Shown here: positions 27,601 through 36,583 of the stretch, piece by piece
Numbering within the stretch: position 1 is the stretch's first letter
How the letters are laid out: each line of letters begins with the position of its first letter
From: Amphritea balenae
Lineage (GTDB): Bacteria; Pseudomonadota; Gammaproteobacteria; Pseudomonadales; Balneatricaceae
DNA length: 64,000 bases
Assembly: GCF_003858655.1 (NCBI RefSeq)
Contig: NZ_RQXV01000016.1
Location: 17,870 to 81,869, forward strand
Direction of reading: 5' to 3'
Notes under the pieces: generated by a model
Told to the model about the DNA's origin: nothing
The model's database searches: none
What the model saw: only the letters and a program-made list of their open reading frames with translations
Position numbers and translations under genes: made by a program

Positions 27601-27908
27601 CCCTGTTAGAAACAGCTTGGTAAATTCAACTCAGATTATTAGTTTTGTAGAACTGAATAACCTGCTCATCAAACGAATTACGCCAACTGAACAGAGACCT
27701 TTAGTAGAGCGATTCCAGCGAAGCTCGAACAAGGAAGAACTTATCTGCAGGATTAACCGGCAGTGAGTTCAAATCAGTAGTAATCTCGAGCGACTTGAGA
27801 AAGGTAGGAAGAAAAAAGAGCTAACTAGAAAGCTCATTAAGAAAATACGTCAGATAAGCTTCATCAACATACGTTAGGCCACTGATCCCCTTCTGTGGCC
27901 TTTTTTTT
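27601..27908 (+). ncRNA. Candidate small RNA of about 308 nt
   Basis: The 556-bp gap between the chemoreceptor and MFS genes (27370-27925) has a good promoter at one end and a textbook terminator with eight T at the other, both on the plus strand. The RNA would contain several local hairpins: CTGTT/AACAG at the 5' end, GAGC/GCTC near 27707-27725, and GAGCT/AGCTC near 27818-27835. Three GGA motifs are present, one in the loop of a CTGC/GCAG hairpin; that is too few to call a CsrB/RsmZ RNA. It does not match tmRNA, RNase P RNA or 6S features. A 66-codon frame in the same stretch starts at the TTG of the -35 box and is not credible. Confidence 0.45.
27876..27908 (+). terminator. Rho-independent terminator
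   Basis: AGGCCAC and GTGGCCT form a stem followed by T8 on the plus strand. The T-run polarity points away from both neighbouring genes' strands (both are minus), so it must end a plus-strand transcript. Confidence 0.88.
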
Positions 27909-27925
27909 GCCTGCCAGAAAGACTT

Positions 27926-29104
27926 TTATAGAGTTGAAAGGTGTTGTCTTACCGGCGCCCTATAGAAGAAGATCACCAAAACTGACCAGGCCAGTACCGG
28001 TATCATCAGGCTATTCAATACTTGCCAACCTAATGTTGCTTCCAACCAACCGGAACTGAAAGCCGACACAGTCACCATACCAAACACTAAAAACTCATTA
28101 GCCGCCTGACTCTTAGCTTTCTCTTTAGGCAGATAAGCAGAGGTAACCAGCTGAGTGGCACTGATAAACATAAAATTCCACCCCAGCCCCAATAGTGCCA
28201 GCGCAGTCCAGAAGTGCCACTGGGTCTGACCGTGCAGGTTCAGCAGTATACACAGCAACATTATCACCGCACCCGTGACCATCATTTTTAGCAGACCGAA
28301 TCGGGCTATCAGTTTGGGCGTGATAAACGAGGGTAAAAACATACCTAACACATGCCACTCAATAACCCAGGCGGCTGTATTAAAGTCAAAACCACAACGA
28401 GCCATCGCCACCGGCGTTACCGTCATAATAAGATTCATCACCGCATAACTCACCATGCCGACTGTCGCTGCGACAATAAATACCGGTTGCAACAGTATTT
28501 CGACAATAGAACGGGCGTCAGGAGAGGATGCACTCTGTGGTGGCTGGTGTTCAATGCGTATGAAAGAAAGCAGAATCAATGCAAATACATAAAGACCTGC
28601 CAAGCCGATAAAGGCACCGGTAAACACACTATCATCCAGCCAGTCACGGCTGCTGATCGCCAGATTAGGCCCGATTACAGCAGCCAGAACCCCACCGGCC
28701 ATAACCAAAGATATCGCTTTTGATTTTTGTTCATCTGGACAAGCTTCAACCGCGGCAAAGCGGTATAAAGTGCCAAACCCGATACCAATACCTAACAAAA
28801 ACGTACCCAGCGTGAAGATGAAGAACAGGCCCTGATTGAGCGCATAGATACAACACAAAGCACCAATAATTCCGATGCTATTACCAAGGTAGAAGCCGTT
28901 TTTGCGACCGATACGGTCCATCACTAGCGAGGCAGGAATGGTCGCTACCATCAGACCCACAAACTGTAGCGCAACAGGTAAGGTAATCAGCTCAGGCGCT
29001 GGTGCCAACTGTTGTCCGATGAGTGCATTCACCGAAATCAGCAGTACGTTGCCTGTGGTCAGCAGTGCCTGACACAGTGATAATAAAATTACATCACGAT
29101 TCAT
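27926..29104 (-). CDS. Major facilitator superfamily transporter
   Basis: 392 residues with about 12 hydrophobic helices. The MFS signature between helices 2 and 3 is present (VMDRIGRKNGFYLG). Inner-membrane secondary transporter; the substrate is not deducible. No regulator or pathway gene adjoins it. The ATG at 29104 has AGGAATG about four bases upstream. It ends 18 bases before the plus-strand terminator of the sRNA candidate, which may also limit antisense reading. Confidence 0.88.
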   Translation of the reverse strand: MNRDVILLSLCQALLTTGNVLLISVNALIGQQLAPAPELITLPVALQFVGLMVATIPASLVMDRIGRKNGFYLGNSIGIIGALCCIYALNQGLFFIFTLGTFLLGIGIGFGTLYRFAAVEACPDEQKSKAISLVMAGGVLAAVIGPNLAISSRDWLDDSVFTGAFIGLAGLYVFALILLSFIRIEHQPPQSASSPDARSIVEILLQPVFIVAATVGMVSYAVMNLIMTVTPVAMARCGFDFNTAAWVIEWHVLGMFLPSFITPKLIARFGLLKMMVTGAVIMLLCILLNLHGQTQWHFWTALALLGLGWNFMFISATQLVTSAYLPKEKAKSQAANEFLVFGMVTVSAFSSGWLEATLGWQVLNSLMIPVLAWSVLVIFFYRAPVRQHLSTL

Positions 29105-29159
29105 AAATCATTCCTGATCAACTGGCTACATCAATGTAAAGAAGAGTTAGCCTGCAGGC

Positions 29160-29765
29160 TTATACTTCACCCTGCAAAACGCGCTTATCGATATAAATAT
29201 CACCGCTTACCTCAAGTACCCCGCACTGACTTAACAAGTGCTTTACTCCAGGATTTCGTAAGGCAGCCTCTATCGGATCAAAAGCCCGTCCAATCAGAGG
29301 CAAGGACTCCAGCCAACTCCGTTTCCAGCGGCATTCATCAGAGTTAATCCATTCAAGCCCACTGAGACTAAGCCTGAGGTTGTCCAGATATGCCTGCTCA
29401 TCTCCGGTCATCCAAAGGGCTGTAGCGTCCAGGTGAAGATAATCATCAGCATTATTTTTCAGATATTGATGCCAGTAATCAAAATAGGTGTCGCAACGCT
29501 GTCCCAATAAACTTTTCACTCTTTCAGACAAAGCGTCGTAGCGCTGCAGGGCTTGCTCTTTGGTGCATATCAAAGTCGTATATTCACAAGTTTGCTCGCC
29601 CTCGTGACTAAAGACTTTTTGTAGCTGAAGGTCTGACTCATCAAACAACATTAACCAGCACAACGGTAACTGGAAACCTGAATGAGCCAGCGTTTTGTAC
29701 TGCCCGCCGCTATTGAAAGCAGATGGATGACTGTTATGACTATGGATACTGGTACGCTGAAACAT
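29160..29765 (-). CDS. Hypothetical protein
   Basis: 201 residues with no membrane helix or signal peptide. It is rich in aromatic residues (WLMLFDE, TYFDYWHQYL, LEWINSDECRWKRSWLESLP) and reads like a globular cytosolic protein. I do not recognise the family. A good ribosome binding site (AGGGAATATC then ATG) supports the start at 29765. It follows the 125-residue membrane protein in the same direction. Confidence 0.65.
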   Translation of the reverse strand: MFQRTSIHSHNSHPSAFNSGGQYKTLAHSGFQLPLCWLMLFDESDLQLQKVFSHEGEQTCEYTTLICTKEQALQRYDALSERVKSLLGQRCDTYFDYWHQYLKNNADDYLHLDATALWMTGDEQAYLDNLRLSLSGLEWINSDECRWKRSWLESLPLIGRAFDPIEAALRNPGVKHLLSQCGVLEVSGDIYIDKRVLQGEV

Positions 29766-29929
29766 GATATTCCCTGTAGTCCAGATTCTTTCCCTGAGAG
29801 TAAACCCAACAAGTTACAATTTTAACCTGCTTGATGGATCAGCAATAACGGAGTCAGAATAGACAACAATATTAAAAACGCGACTAATACTGTATAAAAA
29901 TTGACTCAATACTAGGATGTTATGGCAAG

Positions 29930-30307
29930 TTAATTCTCAAGCCGCTTTATCTCAAGGCGCTCCTGAGCACTAATCCTGATGATCTGTCCATCAGTCGTGG
30001 TAAAGCTCCGCTCCTGCAGATCCGCTTTATAAACCCGGTAAACCAGCTCAGATCGATTGGGTTCAACCACTTTAACTTCAAGCAAACGTTGCCCGTCATA
30101 CCAGCGATATGAAACAAAGCCCGCAGTCGCAATAAAAGAAGCCACCAGCAGAATGATCGCAATCATTTTAATTGGCAGATCTGCTTCAGAGGTAGTTGTC
30201 GGGGCAGGAACCTGTCTGACCGGCTTATTAGCCACCCCTTTTCTGCGTTTCAGATAAATGAAAGCAGCCGCGATGACGATCAGTGTAAGCAGAATTTTTG
30301 TGATCAT
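29930..30307 (-). CDS. Small membrane protein of unknown function
   Basis: 125 residues. Two membrane helices (about 3-18 and 47-66) are separated by a basic, Pro-rich linker. The C-terminal 55 residues look like a small beta-rich domain (LEVKVVEPNRSELVYRVYKADLQE then FTTTDGQIIRISAQERLEI). Similar two-helix proteins of unknown role are common in Pseudomonas relatives. The gene stands alone between two minus-strand genes. Confidence 0.65.
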   Translation of the reverse strand: MITKILLTLIVIAAAFIYLKRRKGVANKPVRQVPAPTTTSEADLPIKMIAIILLVASFIATAGFVSYRWYDGQRLLEVKVVEPNRSELVYRVYKADLQERSFTTTDGQIIRISAQERLEIKRLEN

Positions 30308-30379
30308 GGACCAGATACAGAGTTATCGAAGAGAACGGCATTGTCTCCGCAGACAGATAAAACTGCAAGCGAATAAACC

Positions 30380-30409
30380 AAAAAACGGACACCCCGATAG
30401 GGGCATCCG
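30380..30409 (-). terminator. Rho-independent terminator
   Basis: On the minus strand GCGGATGCCCC and GGGGTGTCCG pair around TATC and run into six T. It lies just after the acyl-CoA dehydrogenase stop. Confidence 0.82.
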
Positions 30410-30435
30410 CTTTCTTTCCGCTTATTTATCTTTAT

Positions 30436-32226
30436 TTAACAAAAAGCCGCCTGTAATTGCTCATCACTAACACTAATAACCGGCTCAGCACCGTCTGAAA
30501 CGGCTACTGCATATCCCAAATAGCGCGGCAAGATCTGGCTAATATAGAAGCGCGCTGTCATCTGTTTCGATGTCAGGAACAGTTGATCAGCACCTTCGGC
30601 TTCAAGCTCAGTTTCAGCCTGCAGCGCCTGACGAAGTAGCTGCCATGCGCCCACAACCGTGCCGGCCAACATCAGGAAGTTATAAGCAACCGTTGCCGCA
30701 AATTGCGGGTTATCGCCGCTGGCAAGCAACTGATCACGGCTCTGCTCAAGAGCAACCACAGCGTCCTGCAAACGCCCACCCTCAACCGCAAAGGCGCTGC
30801 CGGATGTCGCCGAGATCGTCTGTCTCATCTCTTCAATCAGGGCATTAAGTGCTTCACCCGAATCAAACATAGTTTTACGACCCACCAGATCCAACGCCTG
30901 GATTGAGTTCGTACCTTCATAAATTGGCAATATACGCGCATCGCGATAGAACTGCGCGGCACCTGTTTCTTCGATAAAGCCCATACCGCCATGAATCTGA
31001 ACCCCTAACGAGGTTACCTCCATAGAGAACTCTGTACACCAGCCTTTGACGATTGGCGTCAACAGCGCAGCACGGGCGGACTGAAGCCTGGCTTGCTGCT
31101 TATCTTCCAGCCGATGAGCCCGGTCAAGGCTGGCACAAGCATCATAGGTAATAGCACGTCCGGCTTCTGTTAATGCCTTCATGGTGAGCAGCATGCGCCG
31201 TATATCCGCATGTCGAATAATCGGCCCGGCCTCAGCGTAACCAACGGCTTTGCCCTGAGTCCGCTCTCCGGCATATTCTAATGCATGCTGATAAGCCCTT
31301 TCAGAAATAGCCACTCCTTGCAGACCAACAGCCAGACGCGCGTTGTTCATCATCTTAAACATACAGGCAAGACCTTTACCCGGCTCACCTATCAGGTAAC
31401 CAACTGCACCGCCATTATCGCCAAACGACATAACGCAGGTCGGGCTGGCATGGATACCCAGCTTATGTTCCAGCGATACCGCCGCACAGTCATTGCGCTC
31501 TCCCAGACTGCCATCGGCATTGACCAGGAATTTCGGCACCAGGAACAATGAAATACCGCGAACGCCCGGTTCGGCATCGGGTAAACGCGCCAGCACAAGG
31601 TGGACGATATTGTCAGCCATATCATGCTCGCCCCAGGTGATAAATATCTTCTGACCACTGACCAGATAATGATCTCCCTGCGGTACTGCTTTAGACCGAA
31701 CTACTGACAGATCTGATCCTGCAGAAGGCTCAGTCAGATTCATAGTACCGGTCCACTCACCACTGATCATTCGGGGCAGATAGGTCTGCTTAAGTTCAGC
31801 ACTAGCACTGGCATCAATCGCCTCAACAGCACCCTGAGATAATAAAGGACAAAGACCCCAGGACATATTGGCAGATTGCCACATCTCCATTACGGGTATT
31901 GATAGTGAATAAGGCAGCCCCTGCCCACCGAATTCGGGATCGAACTGCAAAGAGCCCCAGCCACCTTCCGAAAAGGCCTGATAAGCTTCCTTAAACCCTT
32001 CAGGTGTCGGCACATCTTTACCAACCAGCTTTACCCCGGTCTGATCACCCACAACATTAAGCGGTGACAACACTCCGTTTGCGACTTTACCCGCCTCCTC
32101 AAGAATAGCGGATACCATATCTTCAGAAGCGTCTTCGAAGCCTGGCAATTGCGACAATCCGGGCATATCAGCAATATGCTCAAGTACAAAATTCATATCT
32201 TTAACAGGGGCTTTATATTCTGCCAT
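30436..32226 (-). CDS. Acyl-CoA dehydrogenase (FadE/DmdC-like, about 596 aa)
   Basis: FAD enzyme that introduces the alpha-beta double bond into acyl-CoA. Visible family segments: YKAPVKDMNFVLEHI at the start, GEWTGTMNLTEPSAGSD, the FAD-binding FITWGEHD, and ALEYAGERTQGKA. The C-terminal MGGMGF region (VQIHGGMGFIEETGAAQFYRDARI) has the conserved fold residues, then the extra C-terminal domain of the about 600-residue class that includes DmdC. I chose the ATG at 32226 because AAGGTG lies eight bases before it; an upstream in-frame start adds 11 residues. The PhaJ-like hydratase is divergent, so both may act on the same acyl-CoAs. The true substrate is unknown. Confidence 0.85.
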   Translation of the reverse strand: MAEYKAPVKDMNFVLEHIADMPGLSQLPGFEDASEDMVSAILEEAGKVANGVLSPLNVVGDQTGVKLVGKDVPTPEGFKEAYQAFSEGGWGSLQFDPEFGGQGLPYSLSIPVMEMWQSANMSWGLCPLLSQGAVEAIDASASAELKQTYLPRMISGEWTGTMNLTEPSAGSDLSVVRSKAVPQGDHYLVSGQKIFITWGEHDMADNIVHLVLARLPDAEPGVRGISLFLVPKFLVNADGSLGERNDCAAVSLEHKLGIHASPTCVMSFGDNGGAVGYLIGEPGKGLACMFKMMNNARLAVGLQGVAISERAYQHALEYAGERTQGKAVGYAEAGPIIRHADIRRMLLTMKALTEAGRAITYDACASLDRAHRLEDKQQARLQSARAALLTPIVKGWCTEFSMEVTSLGVQIHGGMGFIEETGAAQFYRDARILPIYEGTNSIQALDLVGRKTMFDSGEALNALIEEMRQTISATSGSAFAVEGGRLQDAVVALEQSRDQLLASGDNPQFAATVAYNFLMLAGTVVGAWQLLRQALQAETELEAEGADQLFLTSKQMTARFYISQILPRYLGYAVAVSDGAEPVISVSDEQLQAAFC

Positions 32227-32508
32227 GATCACCTTCACTCTCTGTTTGGCCGGGCTCAAACACCCAACAAGGGCATTGCGTTAATTCAACCGACTATTCA
32301 TACTTCGCACTGCAACAATTGATGCCTAACTCTTCACAACTCAGAAAAATGAGCACAAACAGAGTTAGCAGATGACAGGCTAGCGTCAGCTAATAAACTT
32401 GTATTAGGGTTTATACCTATACTAGCATAGAAAATCTAACAATTTAGGTCATCTAATTGCTACTTTCGGCCTAGCGATACGCAAAAACCCTGATGAGAGG
32501 AATGACAA

Positions 32509-32940
32509 ATGGAAGAACTGCACGGCTACTACCTAGAAGACCTTGAAGTGGGCATGACCGCCTCTTACGCCAAGACTATCTCCGAGTCTGATGTGTACAT
32601 GTTTGCTGGTATTTCAGGTGACAATAACCCTATCCATATTAACAGCGAGTACGCTGCAACAACGCCTTTTAAACAGCGTATCGTCCACGGTATGTTTTGT
32701 GCCGCTCTAATCTCTACAGTAGCCGGTACCCGCATGCCAGGTCCGGGTGCTATCTATATCGATCAGCAGATCAAGTTTAAAGCGCCGGTACATATTGGTG
32801 ATACCGCTAAAGCGACGGGAACTATCGAAGAGATCGACGAACGCCGCGGCCGGGTTAAGATGCGCACTGATGTGCATGTTGGTGAAAAGCTGGTTGCCAC
32901 GGGCTATGGCACTTACATGGTCAATAAACGTAACGGCTAA
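32509..32940 (+). CDS. phaJ: MaoC-like (R)-specific enoyl-CoA hydratase
   Basis: 143 residues with a single hot-dog fold. The hydratase catalytic Asp and His lie in SGDNNPIHIN; VHGMFCAALIS follows, as in PhaJ. It converts trans-2-enoyl-CoA to (R)-3-hydroxyacyl-CoA, feeding PHA synthesis or a dehydratase step. No PHA synthase is in the window. It is divergent from the acyl-CoA dehydrogenase with about 280 bp between starts, enough for separate control. AGAGGAATG precedes the start. Confidence 0.78.
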   Translation: MEELHGYYLEDLEVGMTASYAKTISESDVYMFAGISGDNNPIHINSEYAATTPFKQRIVHGMFCAALISTVAGTRMPGPGAIYIDQQIKFKAPVHIGDTAKATGTIEEIDERRGRVKMRTDVHVGEKLVATGYGTYMVNKRNG

Positions 32941-32978
32941 AACCTTAACGCTTAAGCAGATCAAATTAAGTTAAACAC

Positions 32979-33006
32979 AAAAAAGCCTGCTCAATGCAGG
33001 CTTTTT
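32979..33006. terminator. Bidirectional rho-independent terminator
   Basis: AAAAAAGCCTGC and GCAGGCTTTTT flank a four-base loop between convergent phaJ and nadA. Confidence 0.9.
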
Positions 33007-33018
33007 AATTTACCGGAT

Positions 33019-34068
33019 TCAGCCATTATTGGCTGAAAAATCCAACATTCGCTGTAAAGGCCTGCGTGCATCATCTAACAATGCATCATCAACCAGAATC
33101 TCATCAGCACCCTGCTCTAACGCAGTAAGTACATTTTCAAGACCATTCATCGCCATCCAGGGACAGTGAGCACAACTACGACAGGTAGCACCTGAACCAC
33201 CCGTAGGCGCCTCGATAAACTCTTTATCCGGCGCAGCCTGACGCATTTTATAAAAAATCGCCCGGTCAGTCGCGACAATAAACTGCTTGTTAGGCATATC
33301 ACGCGCAGCATTAATAATCTGAGTAGTGGAGCCAACCATATCCGCTAACTCTACTACCGGGTCAGGCGACTCAGGGTGCACCAGAATCGCTGCATCGGGA
33401 TATACTTTTTTAAGATCCAGCAGCCCTTTCGCTTTAAACTCTTCATGCACGATGCAAGCGGCATCCCACATAAGCATCTCGATACCCGTTTGCTTCTGAA
33501 CATATTCGCCCAAATGCTTATCCGGTGCCCAGATAATTTTCTTACCCTGGTCAGCAAGATGCTCTACCACCTTGAGCGCAATACCTGAAGTTACAACCCA
33601 GTCTGCACGGGCTTTAACAGCCGCTGATGTATTAGCATAGACAACTACTTCATGATCCGGGTGGGCATCACAAAACGCCGTAAACTCTTCATCAGGACAA
33701 CCCAGATCAAGGGAACAGGTCGCCTCAAGAGTTGGCATCAGAACACGTTTTTCAGGATTCAGAATTTTTGCCGTTTCACCCATAAACTTAACCCCGGCAA
33801 CAACCAGAGTTTTAGCCGGATGGTTATTACCAAAACGGGCCATTTCCAATGAATCAGAGACACAACCACCGGTCTCGTCTGCCAGTTCCTGCAACACTTC
33901 TTCAGTGTAGTAATGAGCTACAAGACAAGCATCTTTCTCTTTCAAAAGCTGCTTAATGCGCGATTTGTAATGATCCAGTTGTTGCTGATCCATTTCACCG
34001 GGCAGATGCTCTTTGGCAAAATGCTCCTGAATCAGGATACGGTCGGAAAGTTCTTCTTTGGTCTGCAT
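33019..34068 (-). CDS. nadA: Quinolinate synthase
   Basis: About 349 residues. Condenses iminoaspartate with dihydroxyacetone phosphate to make quinolinate for NAD. Conserved segments include [30 protein letters not shown], cited only as its YYT and SDSLEMAR parts, [18 protein letters not shown], and the [4Fe-4S] cysteine region [11 protein letters not shown] place the start at ATG 34068; a TTG six bases earlier is possible and neither has a strong ribosome binding site. No nadB or nadC is adjacent. Confidence 0.95.
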   Translation of the reverse strand: MQTKEELSDRILIQEHFAKEHLPGEMDQQQLDHYKSRIKQLLKEKDACLVAHYYTEEVLQELADETGGCVSDSLEMARFGNNHPAKTLVVAGVKFMGETAKILNPEKRVLMPTLEATCSLDLGCPDEEFTAFCDAHPDHEVVVYANTSAAVKARADWVVTSGIALKVVEHLADQGKKIIWAPDKHLGEYVQKQTGIEMLMWDAACIVHEEFKAKGLLDLKKVYPDAAILVHPESPDPVVELADMVGSTTQIINAARDMPNKQFIVATDRAIFYKMRQAAPDKEFIEAPTGGSGATCRSCAHCPWMAMNGLENVLTALEQGADEILVDDALLDDARRPLQRMLDFSANNG

Positions 34069-34183
34069 GGGCAAAATTCTTAATTTGGTAAGACGTTAGT
34101 CGCAATTTTAAAACGCACACATATTATACCATTGATGCGTTTCAGGCTAACGCTCTGTCTTACTATTTATGTGCTATAAAAAC

Positions 34184-34213
34184 AAAAAAGGAGCACGTTT
34201 AAGGTGCTCCTTT
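34184..34213 (-). terminator. Rho-independent terminator of the tRNA-Lys transcript
   Basis: On the minus strand AAGGAGCAC and GTGCTCCTT close a seven-base loop and are followed by T-rich DNA. It ends the transcript that begins at the tRNA-Lys promoter, about 340 bases long in all. Confidence 0.82.
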
Positions 34214-34230
34214 CTACAAAACATATTACA

Positions 34231-34471
34231 GCTGGCAGGTCTTATATGATTAGTATCTTTATGACCGCCGTACTCCAGCTTTATCTAACGTTGGCGGGTC
34301 GTATAGGATTACGTTACCCTCCAGGCCGCCGTCGCAAGCTTCGGCGCTGTCTCGCGGCATAGCCTCTCGGCTCGAACCTTAACGGTTCTCATCCTATTCC
34401 CTTATCTTTCAGCATATTAGGGCTATGCTGTAGATTTTGCTGAAGTTGGTGGGTCGTATAGGATTCGAACC
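34231..34471 (-). repeat. Repeated copies of the tRNA-Lys 3' end downstream of the tRNA
   Basis: The final bases of tRNA-Lys with the encoded CCA (plus strand TTGGTGGGTCGTATAGGATT, from 34446) recur as TTGGCGGGTCGTATAGGATT near 34290 and, more decayed, as CTGGCAGGTCTTATATGATT near 34231. The two outer copies are followed by a related GCCGCCGT...AGCTT segment, so the unit is longer than the tRNA tail. Small hairpins (AGCC/GGCT, GAACC/GGTTC) lie between 34361 and 34388. All copies are within one promoter-terminator span. The 372-bp gap between nadA and tRNA-Lys holds nothing else. Confidence 0.7.
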
Positions 34472-34522
34472 TATGACCAATTGGTTAAAAGCCAACTGCT
34501 CTACCAACTGAGCTAACGACCC
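34447..34522 (-). tRNA. tRNA-Lys (anticodon UUU)
   Basis: 76 bases with CCA encoded. The sequence closely matches E. coli tRNA-Lys: GGGTCGTTAGCTCAGTTGG start, anticodon loop CTTTTAA, T-arm GGTTCGAATCC and acceptor CGACCCACCA. It lies between queC and nadA, where a tRNA-Lys also stands in Pseudomonas. Confidence 0.97.
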
Positions 34523-34534
34523 CAACGGGCTGGC

Positions 34535-34562
34535 ATAATACGTAAGCCAGATAAAAAATCAA
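34535..34562 (-). promoter_or_regulatory. Promoter of tRNA-Lys
   Basis: On the minus strand TTGATT and TATTAT are 16 bases apart, with a GC-rich discriminator (GCCAGCCCG) before the tRNA, typical of stringently controlled stable-RNA promoters. Confidence 0.55.
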
Positions 34563-34577
34563 GGCTTAATTTAAGCC
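34557..34577 (-). terminator. Candidate terminator of queC overlapping the tRNA promoter
   Basis: Directly after the queC stop codon, GGCTTAAATTAAGCC folds into a short stem, then TTGATTTTTT follows. The TTGATT is at the same time the proposed -35 of the tRNA-Lys promoter. The stem is short, so terminator strength is uncertain. Confidence 0.4.
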
Positions 34578-35260
34578 TAATCCCGATATAACGTCGGATC
34601 AGCAACACCCGCATCAGCAAAGCCTTTTGCCCGCAGACGACAACTGTCACATACCCGGCAAGCACGCCCTTCATCATCAGCCTGATAGCAGGATACCGTC
34701 AGGCCATAATCGACACCCAATTGAGTACCCGCCTGAATAATTTCAGCCTTAGTCAGATCAATCAAAGGAGTTTCTATCGTCAGACGTTCACCTTCAACAC
34801 CGGTCTTGGTCGCTAGGTTTGCCATGGTCTCAAAAGCAGCAATATATTCAGGCCGACAATCCGGATAACCCGAGTAATCGACAGCATTAACACCGATAAA
34901 AACATGCTGTGCATGAAGCACTTCAGCCCAGGCCAGCGCCAACGACATAAAGACCGTATTTCGCGCCGGAACATAAGTAACAGGTATGCCTTCTTCTTCC
35001 GTTTCGGGCATTTCGATGCTGTCATCAGTCAACGCAGATCCGCCAAAATCTTCCAGATTAAGCCGCACAACCTTATGCTCTTTAACGTCTAACTGCGCAG
35101 CTATTTTACGCGCCGCATTTAATTCAGTCTGAGACAGCTGACCATAGTCAAAACTCAAAACATAACAATTAAAACCACGCTCTACAGCCATTGCCAGCGC
35201 AGTAGCTGAATCTAAGCCGCCAGATAACAACACTACCGCATTGTTTGAGGGAGTACTCAT
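34577..35260 (-). CDS. queC: 7-cyano-7-deazaguanine synthase
   Basis: 227 residues. Makes preQ0 from 7-carboxy-7-deazaguanine, ATP and ammonia in queuosine synthesis. The PP-loop [10 protein letters not shown] is near residue 13 and the C-terminal zinc-binding cysteines are in [18 protein letters not shown], with four Cys as in the family. queE, which usually accompanies it in Pseudomonas-type genomes, is missing here. It is followed by tRNA-Lys; queuosine modifies GUN-anticodon tRNAs such as the tRNA-Asp in this window. Confidence 0.95.
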   Translation of the reverse strand: MSTPSNNAVVLLSGGLDSATALAMAVERGFNCYVLSFDYGQLSQTELNAARKIAAQLDVKEHKVVRLNLEDFGGSALTDDSIEMPETEEEGIPVTYVPARNTVFMSLALAWAEVLHAQHVFIGVNAVDYSGYPDCRPEYIAAFETMANLATKTGVEGERLTIETPLIDLTKAEIIQAGTQLGVDYGLTVSCYQADDEGRACRVCDSCRLRAKGFADAGVADPTLYRD

Positions 35261-35291
35261 TCGAAAACCTTTCAGGAATTAATAATCAGAT

Positions 35292-36059
35292 TTAACGCTT
35301 TAAATAATCCCGGGCCAGACCAGCCGCAGAACTATCAGGATATCGACTTACAGTATTCTTAAACATCTCATCAGCGTTAGCCTGATCACCCATCTGATGG
35401 TAGATCACACCTATCTTATAAGACGCATCAGAAGCCTTACGATGCTGAGGAAACTTGGTAAGCACATGCTCAAACGCGACTTTTGCCGGTTCCAGCTGCT
35501 GTTCTGCCAAGTTGACTTCGCCAACCCAGTAATAGGCATTCGCCAGGCGTGCGCTCTCAGGGTAAAGCTCAATAAATTTATCAAACGCCGCTAATGCCGC
35601 TGGAAAGTCTTTCTGTCGCACCAAAGCAAATGCCTGCTGGTACGCCTGACTATCGGTTGGCGTATTATCCGTTGCCGGAAGTGGCGTTGGAGGTGTGGCG
35701 ACCTGATCAGAAGAAAGCCCGGACGGACTCAAAGCGGTGTTAGCGGGAGCTACACTGCCCTGTGATGCGATTCGTCGATCCAGGTCACGATAACGATCGC
35801 GCTGCTGCTGCTCCATTTTACGAATCTGGTGCTGCTGCTGCTCAACCATGCCTCGTAACGAACGAACTTCATCCTGAAGCTGCTGCAGTATCATCAACAT
35901 TTCATTGCTGTTGTCGGCATAAGCGCCAGAGGACAGGTTTGACGTTGCTGAGGATCCTGAGTCTTCGATCTGCAATTCAATAACGGGGACGGGATCAGCC
36001 GCTACAGCACTAGCACTAATAAGTACCAGAGCTGCAGCTAAGCTACATGCTTTACGCAT
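35292..36059 (-). CDS. cpoB: Cell division coordinator CpoB (YbgF)
   Basis: About 255 residues from the ATG at 36059. Signal peptide (MRKACSLAAALVLISASAVA), N-terminal coiled coil (about 45-90, QQHQIRKMEQQQRDRYRDL), a disordered linker, and a C-terminal TPR domain (from about residue 130) ending in ARDYLKR. CpoB is periplasmic, binds TolA and tunes PBP1B with the Tol system. It follows pal in the Tol-Pal operon. A TTG 12 bases upstream is an alternative start. Confidence 0.92.
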   Translation of the reverse strand: MRKACSLAAALVLISASAVAADPVPVIELQIEDSGSSATSNLSSGAYADNSNEMLMILQQLQDEVRSLRGMVEQQQHQIRKMEQQQRDRYRDLDRRIASQGSVAPANTALSPSGLSSDQVATPPTPLPATDNTPTDSQAYQQAFALVRQKDFPAALAAFDKFIELYPESARLANAYYWVGEVNLAEQQLEPAKVAFEHVLTKFPQHRKASDASYKIGVIYHQMGDQANADEMFKNTVSRYPDSSAAGLARDYLKR

Positions 36060-36082
36060 AGATACTAACAACCGGCCGGCAA

Positions 36083-36583
36083 TTAGTATTTAAGTTCAAC
36101 GCGACGATTCTGAGCCCAAGAACTAGCGTTATGGCCCATTACCGCAGGTTTTTCTTCACCAAAGCTAACCAGTTCAATCTGGCTGCTGGAAACACCGTTT
36201 ACAGTCAGTACACGGGCAACAGCTTTAGCACGGCGCTCGCCCAGTGCGATGTTGTATTCACGAGTACCACGCTCATCAGCGTGACCTTCAAGAACAACAG
36301 ATGCAGATGGGTTAGCAACCAGATACTTAGCGTGACCACGCAGAGCAACCACTGCTTCAGCTTTCAGTTGAGACTTATCAAAGTCAAAGTAGAAAACGTT
36401 AGCCAGGTTTTTAACGTCTGACATAGAAGTGCCGGACATAGTGGAACCAGAAGCTCCCTGAGTTGTAGCAGCGGAATCAGCGCCCATGCTACCAGAATCT
36501 GAAGTATTTGTTGTACTACAACCTGCAGCCCAAACCACGGTTAGAGCCAGAGCAGCAGCCTTGCCAATATTCATAGCACGCAT
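36083..36583 (-). CDS. pal: Peptidoglycan-associated lipoprotein
   Basis: 166 residues. Lipoprotein signal with lipobox WAAGC and acylated Cys at residue 22. After a Ser/Thr-rich linker the OmpA-like domain spans about 60-166, with the peptidoglycan-binding core LEGHADERGTREYN and GERRAKAV. Outer-membrane lipoprotein linking the Tol complex to the cell wall. AGGAG seven bases upstream supports the ATG at 36583. It lies after tolB in the operon. Confidence 0.96.
   Translation of the reverse strand: MRAMNIGKAAALALTVVWAAGCSTTNTSDSGSMGADSAATTQGASGSTMSGTSMSDVKNLANVFYFDFDKSQLKAEAVVALRGHAKYLVANPSASVVLEGHADERGTREYNIALGERRAKAVARVLTVNGVSSSQIELVSFGEEKPAVMGHNASSWAQNRRVELKY

Noticed and set aside
27566..27766. 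A 66-codon plus-strand frame in the chemoreceptor-MFS gap
   Set aside because: Its start TTG is the -35 hexamer of the proposed promoter and it has no ribosome binding site, so an RNA reading is preferred.
27601..27908. Reading the sRNA candidate as CsrB/RsmZ, tmRNA or 6S RNA
   Set aside because: Only three GGA motifs, no tRNA-like ends, no 6S bubble; none of the signatures fit.
34231..34471. Tail repeats as attachment sites of a genomic island
   Set aside because: No integrase, phage or foreign-looking genes lie nearby; the unit is longer than a typical att core and lies within the tRNA transcript.
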